Source of the DNA: Aspidiotus rigidus
Taxonomy: Eukaryota > Arthropoda > Insecta > Hemiptera > Diaspididae
Length of the DNA: 64,000 bases
Reading direction: 5' to 3'
Assembly (NCBI GenBank): GCA_035079385.1
Contig: JAVHKY010000013.1
Location: 9,732,001-9,796,000, forward strand
Below the pieces are notes generated by a model. That model searched no databases, was not told the DNA's origin, and saw only the letters and a program-made list of their open reading frames with translations. Below are positions 1 to 12,134 of this stretch, one piece after another; the stretch's first letter is position 1; every line of letters begins with the position of its first letter. The translations under genes were made by a program, and so were the position numbers.

Positions 1-660
1 TATTTCAGACTTAACTACTCGTATTGGCGTCTAGAAAAACTGTACATAAGATATTTCTTAATAAACTCTACGGTCAGTCCAAGCAAGAAACGAACGCGTC
101 CTTTATTTTCACGATGACCTCTCACGAGGCCTTCCGAAGTCTCCGGAATCGCACAGTACCACTGGTACAACCTACCTCACGTTGCGCTCGCCGCGGTCGA
201 GTCGCGCAACAACCGGTAAGACTACATTGGCCCAATGTCTAGCGAATGAGAAAAGTGGCCGCTTTATTTCATTCGCAAATATTTCTAGGAAATCATATTC
301 TCGCGATTTAACAGATGTTCAACATTCAGCAGGCATCCACCGATGCATCGTTTATACATTTGATGAATTCTCTAGTTATTCCAAACAACTCGTATATAGT
401 AATCGATGAGTATGATCGCCCAATACAAAGGTTATCGAAAGCTTAGATCCGGCCCGTGGTGAGGACGAGTCTAAGGAAACGAAATCAACAACTGGTGAAT
501 GTGGTCGCGATGAGGACGTGGAGGAATTGGATGATACAAATGAATCCAGATGAAGCAGCAGTAGCGACTACAAAGGCAGCTGTGGGTAACAAAGGTTTAT
601 CAATTCGGTCCGTGCTTTACAATGTGGACAGCAAAATATTGTACCATCAGAAAAGGTAAA
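1..660 (+). pseudogene. Degenerate P-loop NTPase-like fragment
   Basis: I do not recognise a gene here with certainty. One frame carries a Walker-A-like stretch (TTGKTTLAQ, codons from about 209). In a shifted frame, about 190 bases further on, there is a Walker-B-like string IVIDEYD (bases about 396-416). Both motifs in the right order and spacing suggest a decayed AAA-like ATPase, but they sit in different frames and are followed by stops. No start codon, splice sites or family-specific motif could be fixed. The next features downstream are transposon remains, so this is probably also mobile-element or pseudogene debris. It could be chance. Confidence 0.3.
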
Positions 661-1116
661 TAAATCGATGACCTTAAAAAAACACTTCTTGGGATATCGA
701 CTATAACATCCAATCTTTTATCGCTGAATAGCAACACTCAACCAAGATGACGAACAAGAAGAAACGCGGCAAGGAATCCCGTCGTACAGTACAGCGAAAT
801 TACGCGATCGAAGAAAAATTTCAAAACTGGAGTTGAAATTGGAAACGATTGAAGAGGAAATTACCTCCTCCTCTTGAAAATACCAAACGAAGTTACCTTA
901 GAAAATCAAAATTTGATTACTTGTAAAGATTCATCCGAAGAAGACGCATTTTATTTCTCTTTTTATTTACCCTCTTTCAATTCCTCTTATCTACCTCAAG
1001 TTTGGGAGTTCCTTTTGCTTATCGTTTTTAAACGATTTCATCCTATTTTAAATTATACATACTTCTTTTTTATTTATTTATATTTTTTATTACCCTGAAG
1101 TTTTTTCATTCCTTCA

Positions 1117-1680
1117 TTGTCTTTATTCAACGGTCAAAAAAAAGCAAAAGTAGGAATCTCTTTGGGGAAGGTTATGGCAACTGTTTTTCGGGATGCAAAA
1201 GGCGTTTTGCTCATTCGGTACCTTCCCAAAAACCGTACTATAAATTCCGAGATGTACGTTTCAGTTCTAAAGGATCTTAGAGACGCTATTCGCAGAAAAC
1301 GACCTGGTCTGAACCCTGAGAGCGTATTTTTACTGCACGATAATGCGCGACCTCACACTTCCGAGTACACCAGCGCTCTTTTGGCCAAATTGAACTGGTT
1401 CGTGTTCGGCCATCTCCCATACTCGCCGGATTCGGCACCCTCAGACTTCTGGCTATTCCCAAAGTTGAAGGCGCATCTCGCGGATGAGCGGTTTGACTCC
1501 GATGACGAGCTGAAGGCAGCAATTGGGGATGGAGAAAGGATGGTAATGCGTTTGTCCCAATTGAAACTACGGCTCCACCTGCGCCAGCCAAACTTTTATA
1601 GAACCTTTTTGCGACTACAAAAAAGGATGGGATGTGGAAGCGCATGTGGTTGCAGAAAACTTGGTAAATAATTGGTAGGA
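1117..1680 (+). pseudogene. mariner-family transposase, broken
   Basis: The readable 184-codon stretch matches the catalytic half of a mariner (Tc1/mariner superfamily, DD34D) cut-and-paste transposase. It contains GKVMATVFRDAKG with the first catalytic Asp (about residue 26), then HDNARPHTS with the second, and YSPDSAPSDFWLFPKLK with the third. The N-terminal helix-turn-helix DNA-binding domain is missing. After about codon 155 the similarity fades into frameshifted sequence. The usual aromatic in FWDAKG is Arg here. No terminal inverted repeats could be identified around it. It is a dead copy and the only recognisable transposase of this superfamily in the window, although several MITEs with TA duplications occur further on. 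Confidence 0.85.
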
Positions 1681-1980
1681 TATAATTAAATGGACTGCGG
1701 TGCGTTTGTAATGTACTATAGGTTCTTTGTAATTGTTTCAGGTCTCAAATGCACCTCTGCTTGTATGATGTGGAATTTGTGCACGAATTACAACGCTGAT
1801 ACATCGTTAGATGGAGAAGTGGTTGAAGATTTGTGAATAACCACATAATTCCCGGATTATTTATTTTTCTTCAAAACAAACAATATCACCTCCATCAATG
1901 TTACAGGTGAATGCGAGGATGTTTATCACAACGGCAAGTATGATTAATGAAAATGCATCTCAATCAACGCAAATGCAAAC

Positions 1981-2530
1981 TTGTTAAATGTGAATGCATT
2001 AACGCACATTGTTCAGAACTGTATTGATAATGCGCCAGTTAGACAAGTTGTGCGTCGTCACCATGTAAATGGGGATGGAATCCAAGAATTTAACCCGGAT
2101 GATACTCATCAGACCTCCGAGGTATGGCTCCATAAGGTGGAACAGTTGGAGCGGGTTAACAAGTGGAATAATGCCAACACAGTGCATTATGCCACAGCTA
2201 AATTGTCTGGCTTAGCACAGACCTGGTACCAAAGCTTGAAGGTGCTGGACTATTCTTGGGCAGAGTGGAAGCATTGATCGCCAAGGCTTTCCCCACTGAG
2301 ATAAATATTATCCTATTGCTATATAACAGATATTCGCTTGGAAGAAGCGCGACTCTAAGACTTACATTATTTATTACTATGAGAAGTTGGCCCTTCTAAA
2401 TTGGTTAGACATTGCCGAGGCGAGAGCAGAATCCTTCATTTGTTATGAGATACCAGATTTGATTGTAAAGAACATTGGTTAGACATTGCCGAGGCGATCC
2501 AAAAGACGGAGTTGCATATAGAGTCAAAAA
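1981..2530 (+). pseudogene. gypsy-type retrotransposon gag fragment
   Basis: An open stretch at 1981-2277 reads FNPDDTHQTSEVWLHKVEQL followed by a segment ending GLAQTWYQSL. This is the pattern of arthropod Ty3/gypsy gag (capsid-like) proteins. A second piece in a shifted frame (about 2375-2460, reading YYYEKLALLNWLDIAEARAE) continues the same domain. Stops and frameshifts separate the pieces. A 20-odd-base segment (ATTGGTTAGACATTGCCGAG) occurs twice, near 2398 and 2475, indicating a small internal duplication in the dead copy. The pol remains at 3085-4005 lie in the same orientation and could belong to the same insertion. Confidence 0.6.
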
Positions 2531-3084
2531 TGTACGGTGATGAATATGTGAAAGAAAATAAAACTACAGTGTTAACAGATCCTCCTATTACACCTAACGA
2601 GGAAGGTGCCGATTTCTTCGCTACCTCATCTGCAACAGTGAGAGTAGAAAATAATCCTGTCACGAAGTATGGACGTTTGCGAATATAAAGTACTTCAGAA
2701 TGAACACATTGCAAAGGTATTTACAATCAGTAAGTGAGATGAAATTTTGTGATTTATAAGCGTTAAGTGAGAAGCAAGTTGCAAGCCTCAGATTTCAACA
2801 CCTTGTATTATATTCTATTGTACTCAACTACACATCTACACCCATATAGCAACAACAATCATAATAATAAGAAAGAAAATTGTAAGCAGTCAGTTCTGAG
2901 CAACATAGGTTGATATGTCACTGACCTTTAATTGGCGTGAGGGTGCACAGTCAGTCCTGCGGACTACTACTGTTAAGTTGGAAGAGTCAGGTACATTTGA
3001 TCAGAATTCCAGAATTACAGCTCAACTATGACCAGTTGACTACGGAGAATGTGAATTCAGCAGAAAAGAAGGCTTTCTTTTCAA

Positions 3085-4005
3085 TACTAGATGAATATTG
3101 AGACTGTATAGCTCTCTCTTTCAGCGAGCTTGAGTGTGCTCAGGGGGTGGAGTTGGAAATATCTTTGGTGGATTCCACACCCTTTAGTTTCCGACCATAC
3201 CGTACGGTACCAAAAGATCAGGCGAAGGTTGGGGAGATTATTGATGAACTATCGGCAAATGACTTAATTTGTGAATCCAATTCCAAATTTGCTTTGTCTG
3301 CCTTCCTGTTACTCAAGAGAAAAGGGGAGTTGAAGTTTTGCGTAAATTATCGACGCCTAAATTCAAAGACCCGTAAAGATAGTCATCCACTACCAAGGAT
3401 GGATGAACAGGTGAATCAGATATCATCAGTTAGGTGTTGCTCCTGAATCACGCAAATATACCTCCTTTGTAACACTGCAAGATCAGCACATGTTCAAGCG
3501 GATGCCTTTTGGGCTGACCAACGCGCCAAAAGTTTTCCAGAGGTACATGAATCAGGTTCTAATACCTGTGAGGAAATTTGCAGCGACCTACTTGGATGAT
3601 ATTATTATTCACGCCGACTCAATTCCCGGTACTTGTAAATTCGGACAGGTTCTGGAATTGTTACAAGAGGCTTGTCTCAAGTTGAAATTGAAGAAGTGCT
3701 CGTTCCTGGTACTTAAGGTCCCGTTTTAAGGGTTTGAGCTTGAGGACAGAAGGGTGCGACCGAGATCTGAGAAAACTATGTCTATAGCAGCCTTTCCAGT
3801 ACCAAAGTCTGTCTATAATATTCGTCAATTCCTTGGGTTGACTGGTTTATTCCGCCACTTTGTAAAGGATTATGCAAAAATGGCCTGTCCGCTATCCCTT
3901 CTTTTGAAGCAGGACCTGCCTTGGAGATGGGAGAACTGAGGCATTGAAGAAGACGCTGGTAGAGCAACCTGTGCTGGCCTTACACCAGGCAAACCTCAAG
4001 CCCCG
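3085..4005 (+). pseudogene. gypsy-type pol: reverse transcriptase to RNase H start, broken
   Basis: This is a Ty3/gypsy reverse transcriptase in several frames. The fingers region (RPYRTVPKDQ, then FCVNYRRLN) lies in 3147-3430. The conserved MPFGLTNAPKVFQRYMNQVL and the catalytic TYLDDIIIHADS with the YxDD aspartates lie in 3490-3640. The connection region FLGLTGLFRHFVKDYAK lies in 3754-3930. The start of the RNase H domain (EALKKTLVEQPVLALHQ) appears near 3935-3990 in another frame. Nonsense codons at about 3446 and 3729 plus frameshifts make it non-functional. A segment between the fingers and palm, including the usual first catalytic Asp motif, is deleted near 3430-3490. No LTRs were recognised. 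Confidence 0.85.
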
Positions 4006-4009
4006 TTCA

Positions 4010-4880
4010 ATTCCAAACATATGGGAAGTTGTTTTCTATCAAAACTAGAAAACAAGTATGATTTAACCTCTCTGGTATCTCAGTTGTATCACTTGATACG
4101 TTCAGAAACTAAAGATTGACAAACCTACAATCATATCAAGAAGCAATTCCAGACAATGGACAATCCTCATCAGCGAGCAGAAACAAAAACAAGACTAGAA
4201 AGAAACCTCCAAGGTGTTCACACTGATTGCCAGTGCAGCCTAGCCTAATGAGCGCAACCTTTTGTTATCACCGAACTTCCTTAAAAATAAACTTCCCATA
4301 GAACTGAATGATAAACGATCCTTCTTTATACTTGTTTGAAATTATATCATAACTGTTCACTTTTATGCTTGTTCAACTTAATTGTCCATTTTGTATACTT
4401 GTTCAAGTTAATTGATCCTTGTTATATATTTGTGCGAATTAAACGATCTTACTTGTTCTTTTACGACTTTGGTTTTAATATAATTGTGAATTGAAATTGT
4501 AAAACACAAGGAACAAGGCACAAAAGAAACAACAAACAAAGAGGAACAAAGCAATCAAGAAGCGCAATCGGTTTACAAAGGATGATCTTTATACCAAAAA
4601 ACAACAGGAACGTTCATCTACAATAACAGCCAACAAACAGAAGGACATTTTGTGCCACCATTGCAGTATGTATTTTTACAGGAAGAAGAATTGCCCATTT
4701 CCAGGGAAATCATGTTAAGAGTGCTTTAAATTTGAACATGCAAAAGAAAATATTGTACAAGTGAATAATTTCATCTTGTTAAATCCATTCTCTGAAGATA
4801 AAGTATTCAAAGATACAACCGCATGTGAGCAGCTCCATATTTTAGAGTCTACTTGGCAGACTGATTCCAACAGAGTTCAA
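4010..4880 (+). pseudogene. Second retroelement gag fragment with zinc-knuckle-like motif
   Basis: Around 4655-4760 one frame reads CHHCSMYFYRKKNCPFPGKS, then C, a stop, ECFKFEHAKE. This Cys/His spacing is that of the zinc knuckle found in gag of one branch of gypsy-type elements (C-x2-C ... CP-x-x-GK-x-C-x-x-C). Upstream, about 4050-4220, a fragment HIKKQFQTMDNPHQRAETKT is plausible gag helical sequence. Everything is interrupted by stops. It may be the gag of a different insertion from the pol at 3085-4005, because the order gag after pol is not that of one element. Confidence 0.4.
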
Positions 4881-4889
4881 AAATTGGGT

Positions 4890-7800
4890 TGCTAGGTAAC
4901 TCTGTGTTGAGAAATAAATTTTAGGATTTTTTAAAATGAAAGAGACTGAAGTTATAGCAAATGCACAAAGAATTAAAATAATATTCCCTCATCCGTAAAC
5001 TTCAGGTGGTAAACCTCAGACTTTAGGAAAATAATGTTTGTTGGTAAAAAATTAAGACTCTCTTTGCACACTAAGACAAATGAAAATTTTGAAAAAATAT
5101 ATAACCTTAAGCACTGCACATTAAAAATTAAAGCCAGCGCTCCTGGTTGATGACTACCTGCGCTTGCCAGGAGATGGTCATTACCAAAAGAGCTCGCCTT
5201 TATTTTCCAATGCGTAGTACCTATATAAAGTTATGAACCATAATAAGGAACAATCTATTAAATTAACAAACAAAAACGTTGACGTTTTGACGTTTCAAAG
5301 ATAATATCCAAAAAAATATTACACAATCCTTGCACAAGAAATTGCTGATAAGAGTTGACAACAGCGCTCCTAGCGTAGTTGGTAGTTGATATATTTTTGC
5401 AGTGCGGACACAATACAATATTTGTAGTTTACAGAAGTCTAATCATCTATAAACATCAATAAAATGTTCATTTTAGATTTCTTCATGTTTCTCATTTTGT
5501 ATTAAAAATCGAGTCGACCGTGAAAACGCGACAAGGTACATTCAATAAGTTAACGCATTATTTGAGTTCAGACACTTTATAGGTAGCAAAGAATGATAGA
5601 AGGAAACACAGAATTTTAATTGTTCATTCTCATCATTTTTGAAACTTGACAATATTGCAAAAAACTAAAATTTATATTTTTCAAATATTTGGGTAACTTT
5701 GGTTGGGCGCTAGTTTTGTAGGATGGATGTTCAAAGATAAAGTTATTTTAAATTTTAATCTAATTTTCTTCAAAAAAAAAACCTCGAGAAATCTTTTAGA
5801 AGTGACCTCACTTCAACAAAACTAAGAGCAACAAATTTGTTTGTTTTGTAAAATATTTCTTTGGGCTTTGAAATAAAGATACTGACTGCACAGATCCCTT
5901 AATATTTCCTCCCCATTAGCTGGAGTGAACCTAAAATTCTGTTTGCGTTTCATTTTGTCCGCATGTAAAAACACGATTCGGGTTGATCTCTTGTCAATTC
6001 AGGTGATGTTTGACCCAGGATAATATGACTCATGTGGTCCCGTACTGATCTGACAAGAAGCAATAATTACAACAATCTATTACTTGCTTGGAATCATACA
6101 ATTGAACTACTAACGCTCTTCTTTTTTCTTGCTAATGAGCCCTCAGCAGGGATTACTAAATCACACCCTAGTTTAAATAATATAAGACGAGTGAAGACAA
6201 TAGATATGAGATCAGGGCGCCCAGATGGAAGTGAGGTAAATTGTAGTAGTCACACACTAGAGCTATGCTTTGTCAACTATGTCACAGCGTTACAGCAAGA
6301 CAACAGCTACATTTTTATCATCCTCCCAGCAGGACTACTCGACCATTGTATCAACTCTCTTTATTCATGCGCAAATAAGTTCAAAAGAGAAAAAACTGCA
6401 AATTTAGTGAAGTCAAAGAGAATATAGGGGGAAAATTTTATTTAGAAGTGGACTACATTAGATTTGTGAAACAGAATTGCGTGCTTCATGACCAAAGCCA
6501 TGAGAAATATAAAGATATCAAGTTTAAAGAATGTAGATTGCCCAACAAATAAATTCAAATTGCGAATGTGCTGAGGTAAATGCACCACGTCTTTCCTTCC
6601 CAATAAAAATGATACCTCCATGGTAACACATGATGAAATCCAAGAAATATTACCTCAGCCCATGCCTATTGGTACGACTACTCGACAGAAAAATATTATT
6701 AAATTCAATTCTGACTTCTCGTCATATAGTAATTTGGGCTTTATCAATTTATTTTTATGTACCTAGTCATGTTACTTACTCATTAAAGTTATATTTTTTC
6801 GATAAAAACTAAATCTTTGAATGTGTCTACCACCGGGTGACCACCATTTTATTTTTTCAAGTTTTTGAAGTGTCCACCATTGGTTGGAGAAAAAAAGAAA
6901 ACATGAAGCTGTTCTACAACAACAATGTAAACATATGTTCCTCATGACCGCCTAACTACATTACGTGAAATTCTATTCTTTCATATGAGCCCTTCTTTGA
7001 ATCTCTAAATTGATTACATCAAGCGTGGTTGAAATATTACCAGAAAAAAATCGTTATCTGGCCCATTATTGGGTATTTTACCGTGTAATAAGAATGGAGA
7101 GTATAATACTCATCGCACTTTTGATAATCCATCATCAAAATAATGTTTGAAATTTCAATAAAGGAAGTCATACAAGGATACTCGAAAAAAATTGAAGCAA
7201 CAATAGAATGCCCAAGGCTCCCATTCCTGAATGGCAAAGATTTCAGTACAAAAAATAATGGAAGTTTGTCAACACTCACTTGCATAGAAATCTTAACCCA
7301 ATGCTGCAAATAGATGACAGATTCATAAGCAAGTCCCTGAATGAGAACACTCACCCAATTTTGAAACCGTGTGGTCGGATGAACATTTTGTTCAACAATA
7401 GTGCATTTAATTAAGGACAGTATATTTCCCAGCACAATTGTATATTGTGTCATTCTATTCTGTATTATTGTTGTTTGATGGTGATGTCATAAAATTCAAA
7501 AAGTTGGATATTACATTATTCTGCGTGCAGTTCTGGTTTCTCGTTTTTGGTATTAGGCTCTTATTGCAACTTTTGTTAGTATTTACAAATTTTACTTCTA
7601 ACTGCATTGTCTGAGAGGTCAATAAGCTCCGACTACAGCAATGGAAATAGAACTGAGAAAACAACTTAATCATTTTGACATATGCAAGCCGTTTTTAGTC
7701 ATGACATTAAATTCCTTCCCCCTCCCTCAAGAAGAAAACTTCTAACTTACTTCATTTTTCTCTCTACACTCCAAACTAAAACTCATATTTGAGGATACTA

Positions 7801-7940
7801 GATACTACAATCCCAGGCCAGGCCTTGTCCTTAAGCTAGATAATACATAGAAAATATTTTAAATATAATACGAGTTATAACAATCATCCTCACACTAAGT
7901 ATCAAAATACAATGAGGATATTTTATATAACAATGACTTT
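4890..7940. other. Non-coding AT-rich DNA, no gene recognised
   Basis: I see no conserved protein or RNA gene. Open stretches at 6032-6427 (plus) and 7037-7453 (minus) show no family motif and have the amino-acid composition of translated AT-rich DNA. The end nearest Aladin presumably contains that gene's 3' flank. Confidence 0.5.
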
Positions 7941-7944
7941 TTTC

Positions 7945-7950
7945 TTTATT
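7945..7950 (-). terminator. Putative Aladin polyadenylation signal
   Basis: On the minus strand this reads AATAAA, 165 bases past the Aladin stop codon. It is the first canonical hexamer I found there. The actual cleavage site is not shown by the sequence. Confidence 0.45.
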
Positions 7951-8114
7951 TTTCATCATCAACACTGTCAAAGACAAATACTCTCTGATGTTCGCATTTA
8001 CTTATTATAATAAATCATTAATTTAATTGAGGTAGACTCACTGAAATACTGTTAGATCCAAACGGGAATACTGCAACAAAATTCTGCGAGAATCAGAAGA
8101 TATCTTCATAACTT

Positions 8115-11100
8115 TCATGAGACATATACAGAGGCGTCTGACGAGTAGAATGGAAAATACTGAATACGTCCTGTTGACCAAGCCTGTAAGAGCGATAATA
8201 GAATTCTTTGTCAAAGAGAGTCCAGACAAATTAATGAGTTACACAGAAAATGTTCAAACAACTTACAATAGTTAGATTGACTCCCATTTTATTATTCCTC
8301 TGAAAATCTAAACAGTTTGGCACTTCATTCAAACGTCCGCGGATCAAACATCTGCCATTAATCGAGGGAAAAAAGAATATCATTCATATTCTCAAAGAAA
8401 AAATATCTTGGAATTTAGAGCATATATTTTACCTGGGAGTAAGTTGTAGGACCTTAGGTCTGACACAAACTGTAGTAGCAAAGACAGGTATCAAATTACT
8501 ATCCTTAAAAATCACAGCAAGAAATTTTCCCGTTGCATCCCACGTCATGTCGACAATGCTTCCTCCAATTCTGGGAAAAGAAAATTAAATCAATGGTACG
8601 CCCTCCATAATTCAGAATTATTTTTCTTGTCTTAGTTGGACTGGATTTTAAAAATTTGTCCCATCACGTATCTTCTAATATATAAAGCAGAAAGTTTGTC
8701 CGTCTGTCTGTCTGTCTGTCGTCCTGTCCGTTTATAACTCGAGAACTACTGGGCCGATCGCTTTCAAACTTTCAGGATATATTGTCCTCATCCCAGAGCA
8801 GCACATAGACTCATAAAAATAAAAATTTGACGGGGAGGTGCTGAGTAATTTCAAAAAAGGGCGAAAACAATGACTTTTTTCAATATAAAAAAACGTGGTG
8901 GTGTAGCTTGCCATGTACGTTAGACCTATGCGCGTTGAGTGGCGCAGTTTCGAGAATTGAATTATTGTGATAACTCGAGTATAACTCATTTTTATGAAAA
9001 ATTGAAGAGAACAAAAATTGTAGCCCCTGTAATTTCCTTTCGAATGAGCCCGGTTCCAGATTTTTAGGAGGAAATTTTGTGACTACAGTATTCGCTGTAC
9101 TTCCATACTAAGCAAGTTATTTTATTCAGAGTTTTAAAAACACCTACATAAAGGATTTTACATCCGGTATCTCATACAAGAACCAATGTCTAGACATGGT
9201 GCGCACTGCGTATGGGCTAGCGGAAATTACCCTTTTTTTTACCTGTTGTCCGTGTGTTTTCTTAGGGACTGGCAAAATGTCAATGGATTTGTCTGTATTC
9301 TGCTGCGATGAATACAGGCTTCACGCGTTAAGTCAGCTCTCAAGTGAATTAGTGTGTAAAAAATTTAATTTGGTGATTTTATTTTTGTGCGACTCGGAAC
9401 TTTGATATATTTTTATAAGTACAGTCGCAGTTTTTGGTGTCTATTTTCTTATTTTTGACCTGAATAGTTGTAAATTTTGCAAAACTCTTTCCACTGTTTC
9501 TTTTTTAAAAATTCATCTGAATTCCAAGATACCTACAAAACACACATACCTACAAGATACAGATACCTATAAAACACAGATATCTACTCAACACACAGCT
9601 AGCGGTCAGGCGCGCCGGAGGCGCGACGCCAACCGCTAGTTTTTCTATATAGCGAACGTAGAAAAACGTTGAAAGACTATACATGAATTTTCACTCTGGT
9701 AAGTCTCACACATATCTGTGTCATTTGCTTACAAATTGTATTTTCATCTCTTGTTGAACTATTTTAATAATTTTTCCTGATGTTGTATCTTTTCTTCAGC
9801 TATTTCCAATAGGCAACTATTCGTCAAAGGCAATAATCTTTCTAGCCAGCTATATTATTGCATCTCTTTAAATACATTCAATGCTAGTTTTGAATAAATC
9901 AATATTATAGGAAATTCGCTTACATATCGCCAGTTGGTAGTTCGTGTCTTGTTAGGTCAGCCACACAAACTGCATTCATATCGCCCATATTTCTGTCGGT
10001 GAAGATGTTGAATTCGGATGAAACTGTGATAGCGTAAATAATTGGTTCATCAACAGTAGCGAATAAAAGAACTGATCCATCAGGCGACCAACAAGCACAT
10101 CGAACACGAGAAGAACCAGTGAACCAATTTTCACATGTCCATGATACACTAGACCAGATTCTAAGTGAGGAAACAAATAATTGAAATTACATCTGGTTTG
10201 CAAATTACGACAGTGAAAATGAAGGCGACCTTTTACCTGAATAGAATATTAGTTGTGCTAGCGAAAATATACTCAGACGTTGGAGACCAATTAACCAAGC
10301 AAGGGATTCCTCCTCCGTATTTTTGTAGAGGAACGGCCACTTCCATTGAAACATCCCACACGTACATAGTTCTGTCGCACAGAGATGCACTCACCAATAC
10401 ATTTCCCTTAACGTAATAACGAAATTTTACAGTATTAAAGAAAAATTGAACTTTGTGTCACTCGTAATTGTACTCAGCTCTCGGTAAGCTCGAATAAACC
10501 CAGGATGTTGAACATGATAATAGAAATCGAAAGTTCCTGTTACTGAATGGAGTACTCGTGTGTATTAACTACTGTAATTTTATCACACTCGTATACAGGA
10601 AGGAGGACGATCGTTTAATCTTTGCTTTCGTACTTAACAAAATTATTCGTAACCTCAGGCAAAGTCAAATTATTCACATGATTTTTTTCATGAAGAGGAG
10701 GATGACGTCGTCGACAGTGGAGACGACTACTTCTTGACTTATCTAAGGGGTATCGCTCACAATCTCATTTATCAAGATTTATACATTATGGAATACTTTT
10801 CTAATTTAGAACATTTCAATTTTCCAGAATTTATACTTTTTCTAACGCTCAAATTTTGTAATATCTAAATTTCGTAATGTCCAAATTTCGCACGATTATA
10901 TTTCGCAAAATCTAAATTTCGTACGTTCATTTTTCAGCAATCACAATTTTCTGTCGGTCAATTTTCGCTCGGACAAATTTCATTCTACCTCCAAGGATTT
11001 AATTACATTTTATTGATCGATAATTAGGAAGAGCGTATCGTAAATAAAATCACAGTTATTTCTAAAACAAAGATTTACTTACTTGTTGATTCCATGAAAG

Positions 11101-12134
11101 ACTTGAAATATAAGTGTGACCAGGTTTTGATAACAGCGTTGCGCACGTGATCGAAGGTCGCGTCACAATCGAATTAGGCTCGATATTCCATACATAGATG
11201 CCTTTAGAACAACCGACGGCGATTTCGGAAGCACTCAATGGTCTGCAAGAGAAACAATATTTACGATCGTTCTAAGTACGCACATACGAGCATAAAAATG
11301 AGTAATTTACCTCCAAGCAATACAAGTGATGAATTGTTGCGTTCTATGTTTCAAAACGGACGTTACCGTTTGACGAGTAGAGTATATATGCACATCATCG
11401 CGAGCAGTAACCACTGCGAATTTACTACAATGAGGATGCCATTTGATACATCTAAATAATCCAGTACTCCAATTTTTACACGAACAAAAGTCTGGAAGAA
11501 CGTTATTCTCATTCCCCTGAATGAAGGATAAACATTTGTTTCAATAAGTAGACACATCTTCGATACAATGACTATAATACTCACCTCTACATTTACTCCT
11601 GCAAAATATTTACTGAAAAGTTTATTCATGTGCTGCGAAACGGAATCGAGAAGACTGACTCTATAGTTGAGCGAGTTTTCGAGAGCAACTAGGAAGGCAG
11701 CGACAGCTCCATGCTCAAACCTAGAAAACATGAATGAAATGTTATCGTAAGATAGTGATAGGTCGCGTACCCTGAAGCGAATAGAAATCGGCAGTACCAC
11801 GCTGTCTTAATTTTACTCCATTTAGTATCTTCGACCGTTAGGAACAATTCTTTCGGACTAGCAGCCGTATATCTGGCAGAAATGTTACTCATAAGGGCAT
11901 CATGAAAACTGACATTTGGTAAATCTGATATCTGAGAAACAAAATAATTTAACATAAGCTCGAGAAATAAGAGCCAGCAAGAATACAGAGTGATCGTCAA
12001 CGTACAAACGGTATCAATTTGGCTGCAGCTGAATCTACTTCGGATGGCATTGAGTACTGTATTTTACCGTTAACTTCGCAACTGGCAAGATTCCCATCTT
12101 CTTGAAACTCGGAGAACTGAGTAAGAGTAGCCAT
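8115..12134 (-). CDS. AAAS: Aladin WD-repeat nucleoporin (AAAS orthologue), 10 coding exons
   Basis: The orthologue of human Aladin, a peripheral nuclear-pore protein that helps anchor NDC1 and also acts at spindle poles. Coding exons on the minus strand: 12134-12006, 11931-11771, 11720-11585, 11516-11311, 11242-11083, 10406-10237, 10160-9924, 8570-8433, 8351-8267, 8183-8115. All junctions are GT-AG, and the 1491 coding bases keep phase, giving 496 aa. The N-terminal ~155 residues are helical. They are followed by a WD-repeat propeller to the C-terminus. Diagnostic matches include KNWSTGLFRCIKWHPHCSKF, PLSASEIAVGCSKGIYVWNI, MYVWDVSMEVAVPL, CWSPDGSVLLFATVDEPIIY and AWSTGRIQYFPFYSS. The start is the ATG in AACATGG at 12134. 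It ends at SVYVS, some 50 residues shorter than the human protein (546 aa), lacking its Pro-rich tail. The 8571-9923 intron hosts a Helitron. HAUS5 is transcribed divergently upstream. Confidence 0.95.
8671..9639 (+). mobile_element. Non-autonomous Helitron, copy 1 (in Aladin intron)
   Basis: 969 bp with canonical Helitron ends. The 5' end is TCTTCTAATATATAAAGC followed by a GTCT microsatellite. The 3' end is a GC-rich hairpin (arms around GGCGCGCCGGAGGCGCG) closing in ACCGCTAG. It is inserted between A and T (flanks GTA and TTTT), with no target duplication. It encodes no Rep/helicase. An 85-codon and a 69-codon open frame inside are shared with the other two copies, but copy-to-copy identity is explained by youth. 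It lies antisense to the host gene, within an intron, so splicing of Aladin is probably unaffected. It differs from copies 2 and 3 (50.2-52.3 kb) by about ten substitutions. Confidence 0.85.

Noticed and set aside
1286..1645. Minus-strand open frame opposite the mariner fragment
   Set aside because: Antisense shadow of the transposase frame, which has the conserved catalytic motifs.
6032..6427. 131-codon open frame as a gene
   Set aside because: No recognisable domain and no splice or codon-usage support; composition fits translated non-coding DNA.
7037..7453. 138-codon minus-strand open frame as an extra Aladin exon
   Set aside because: Aladin ends cleanly at 8115 with a family-consistent C-terminus, and this sequence resembles no nucleoporin.
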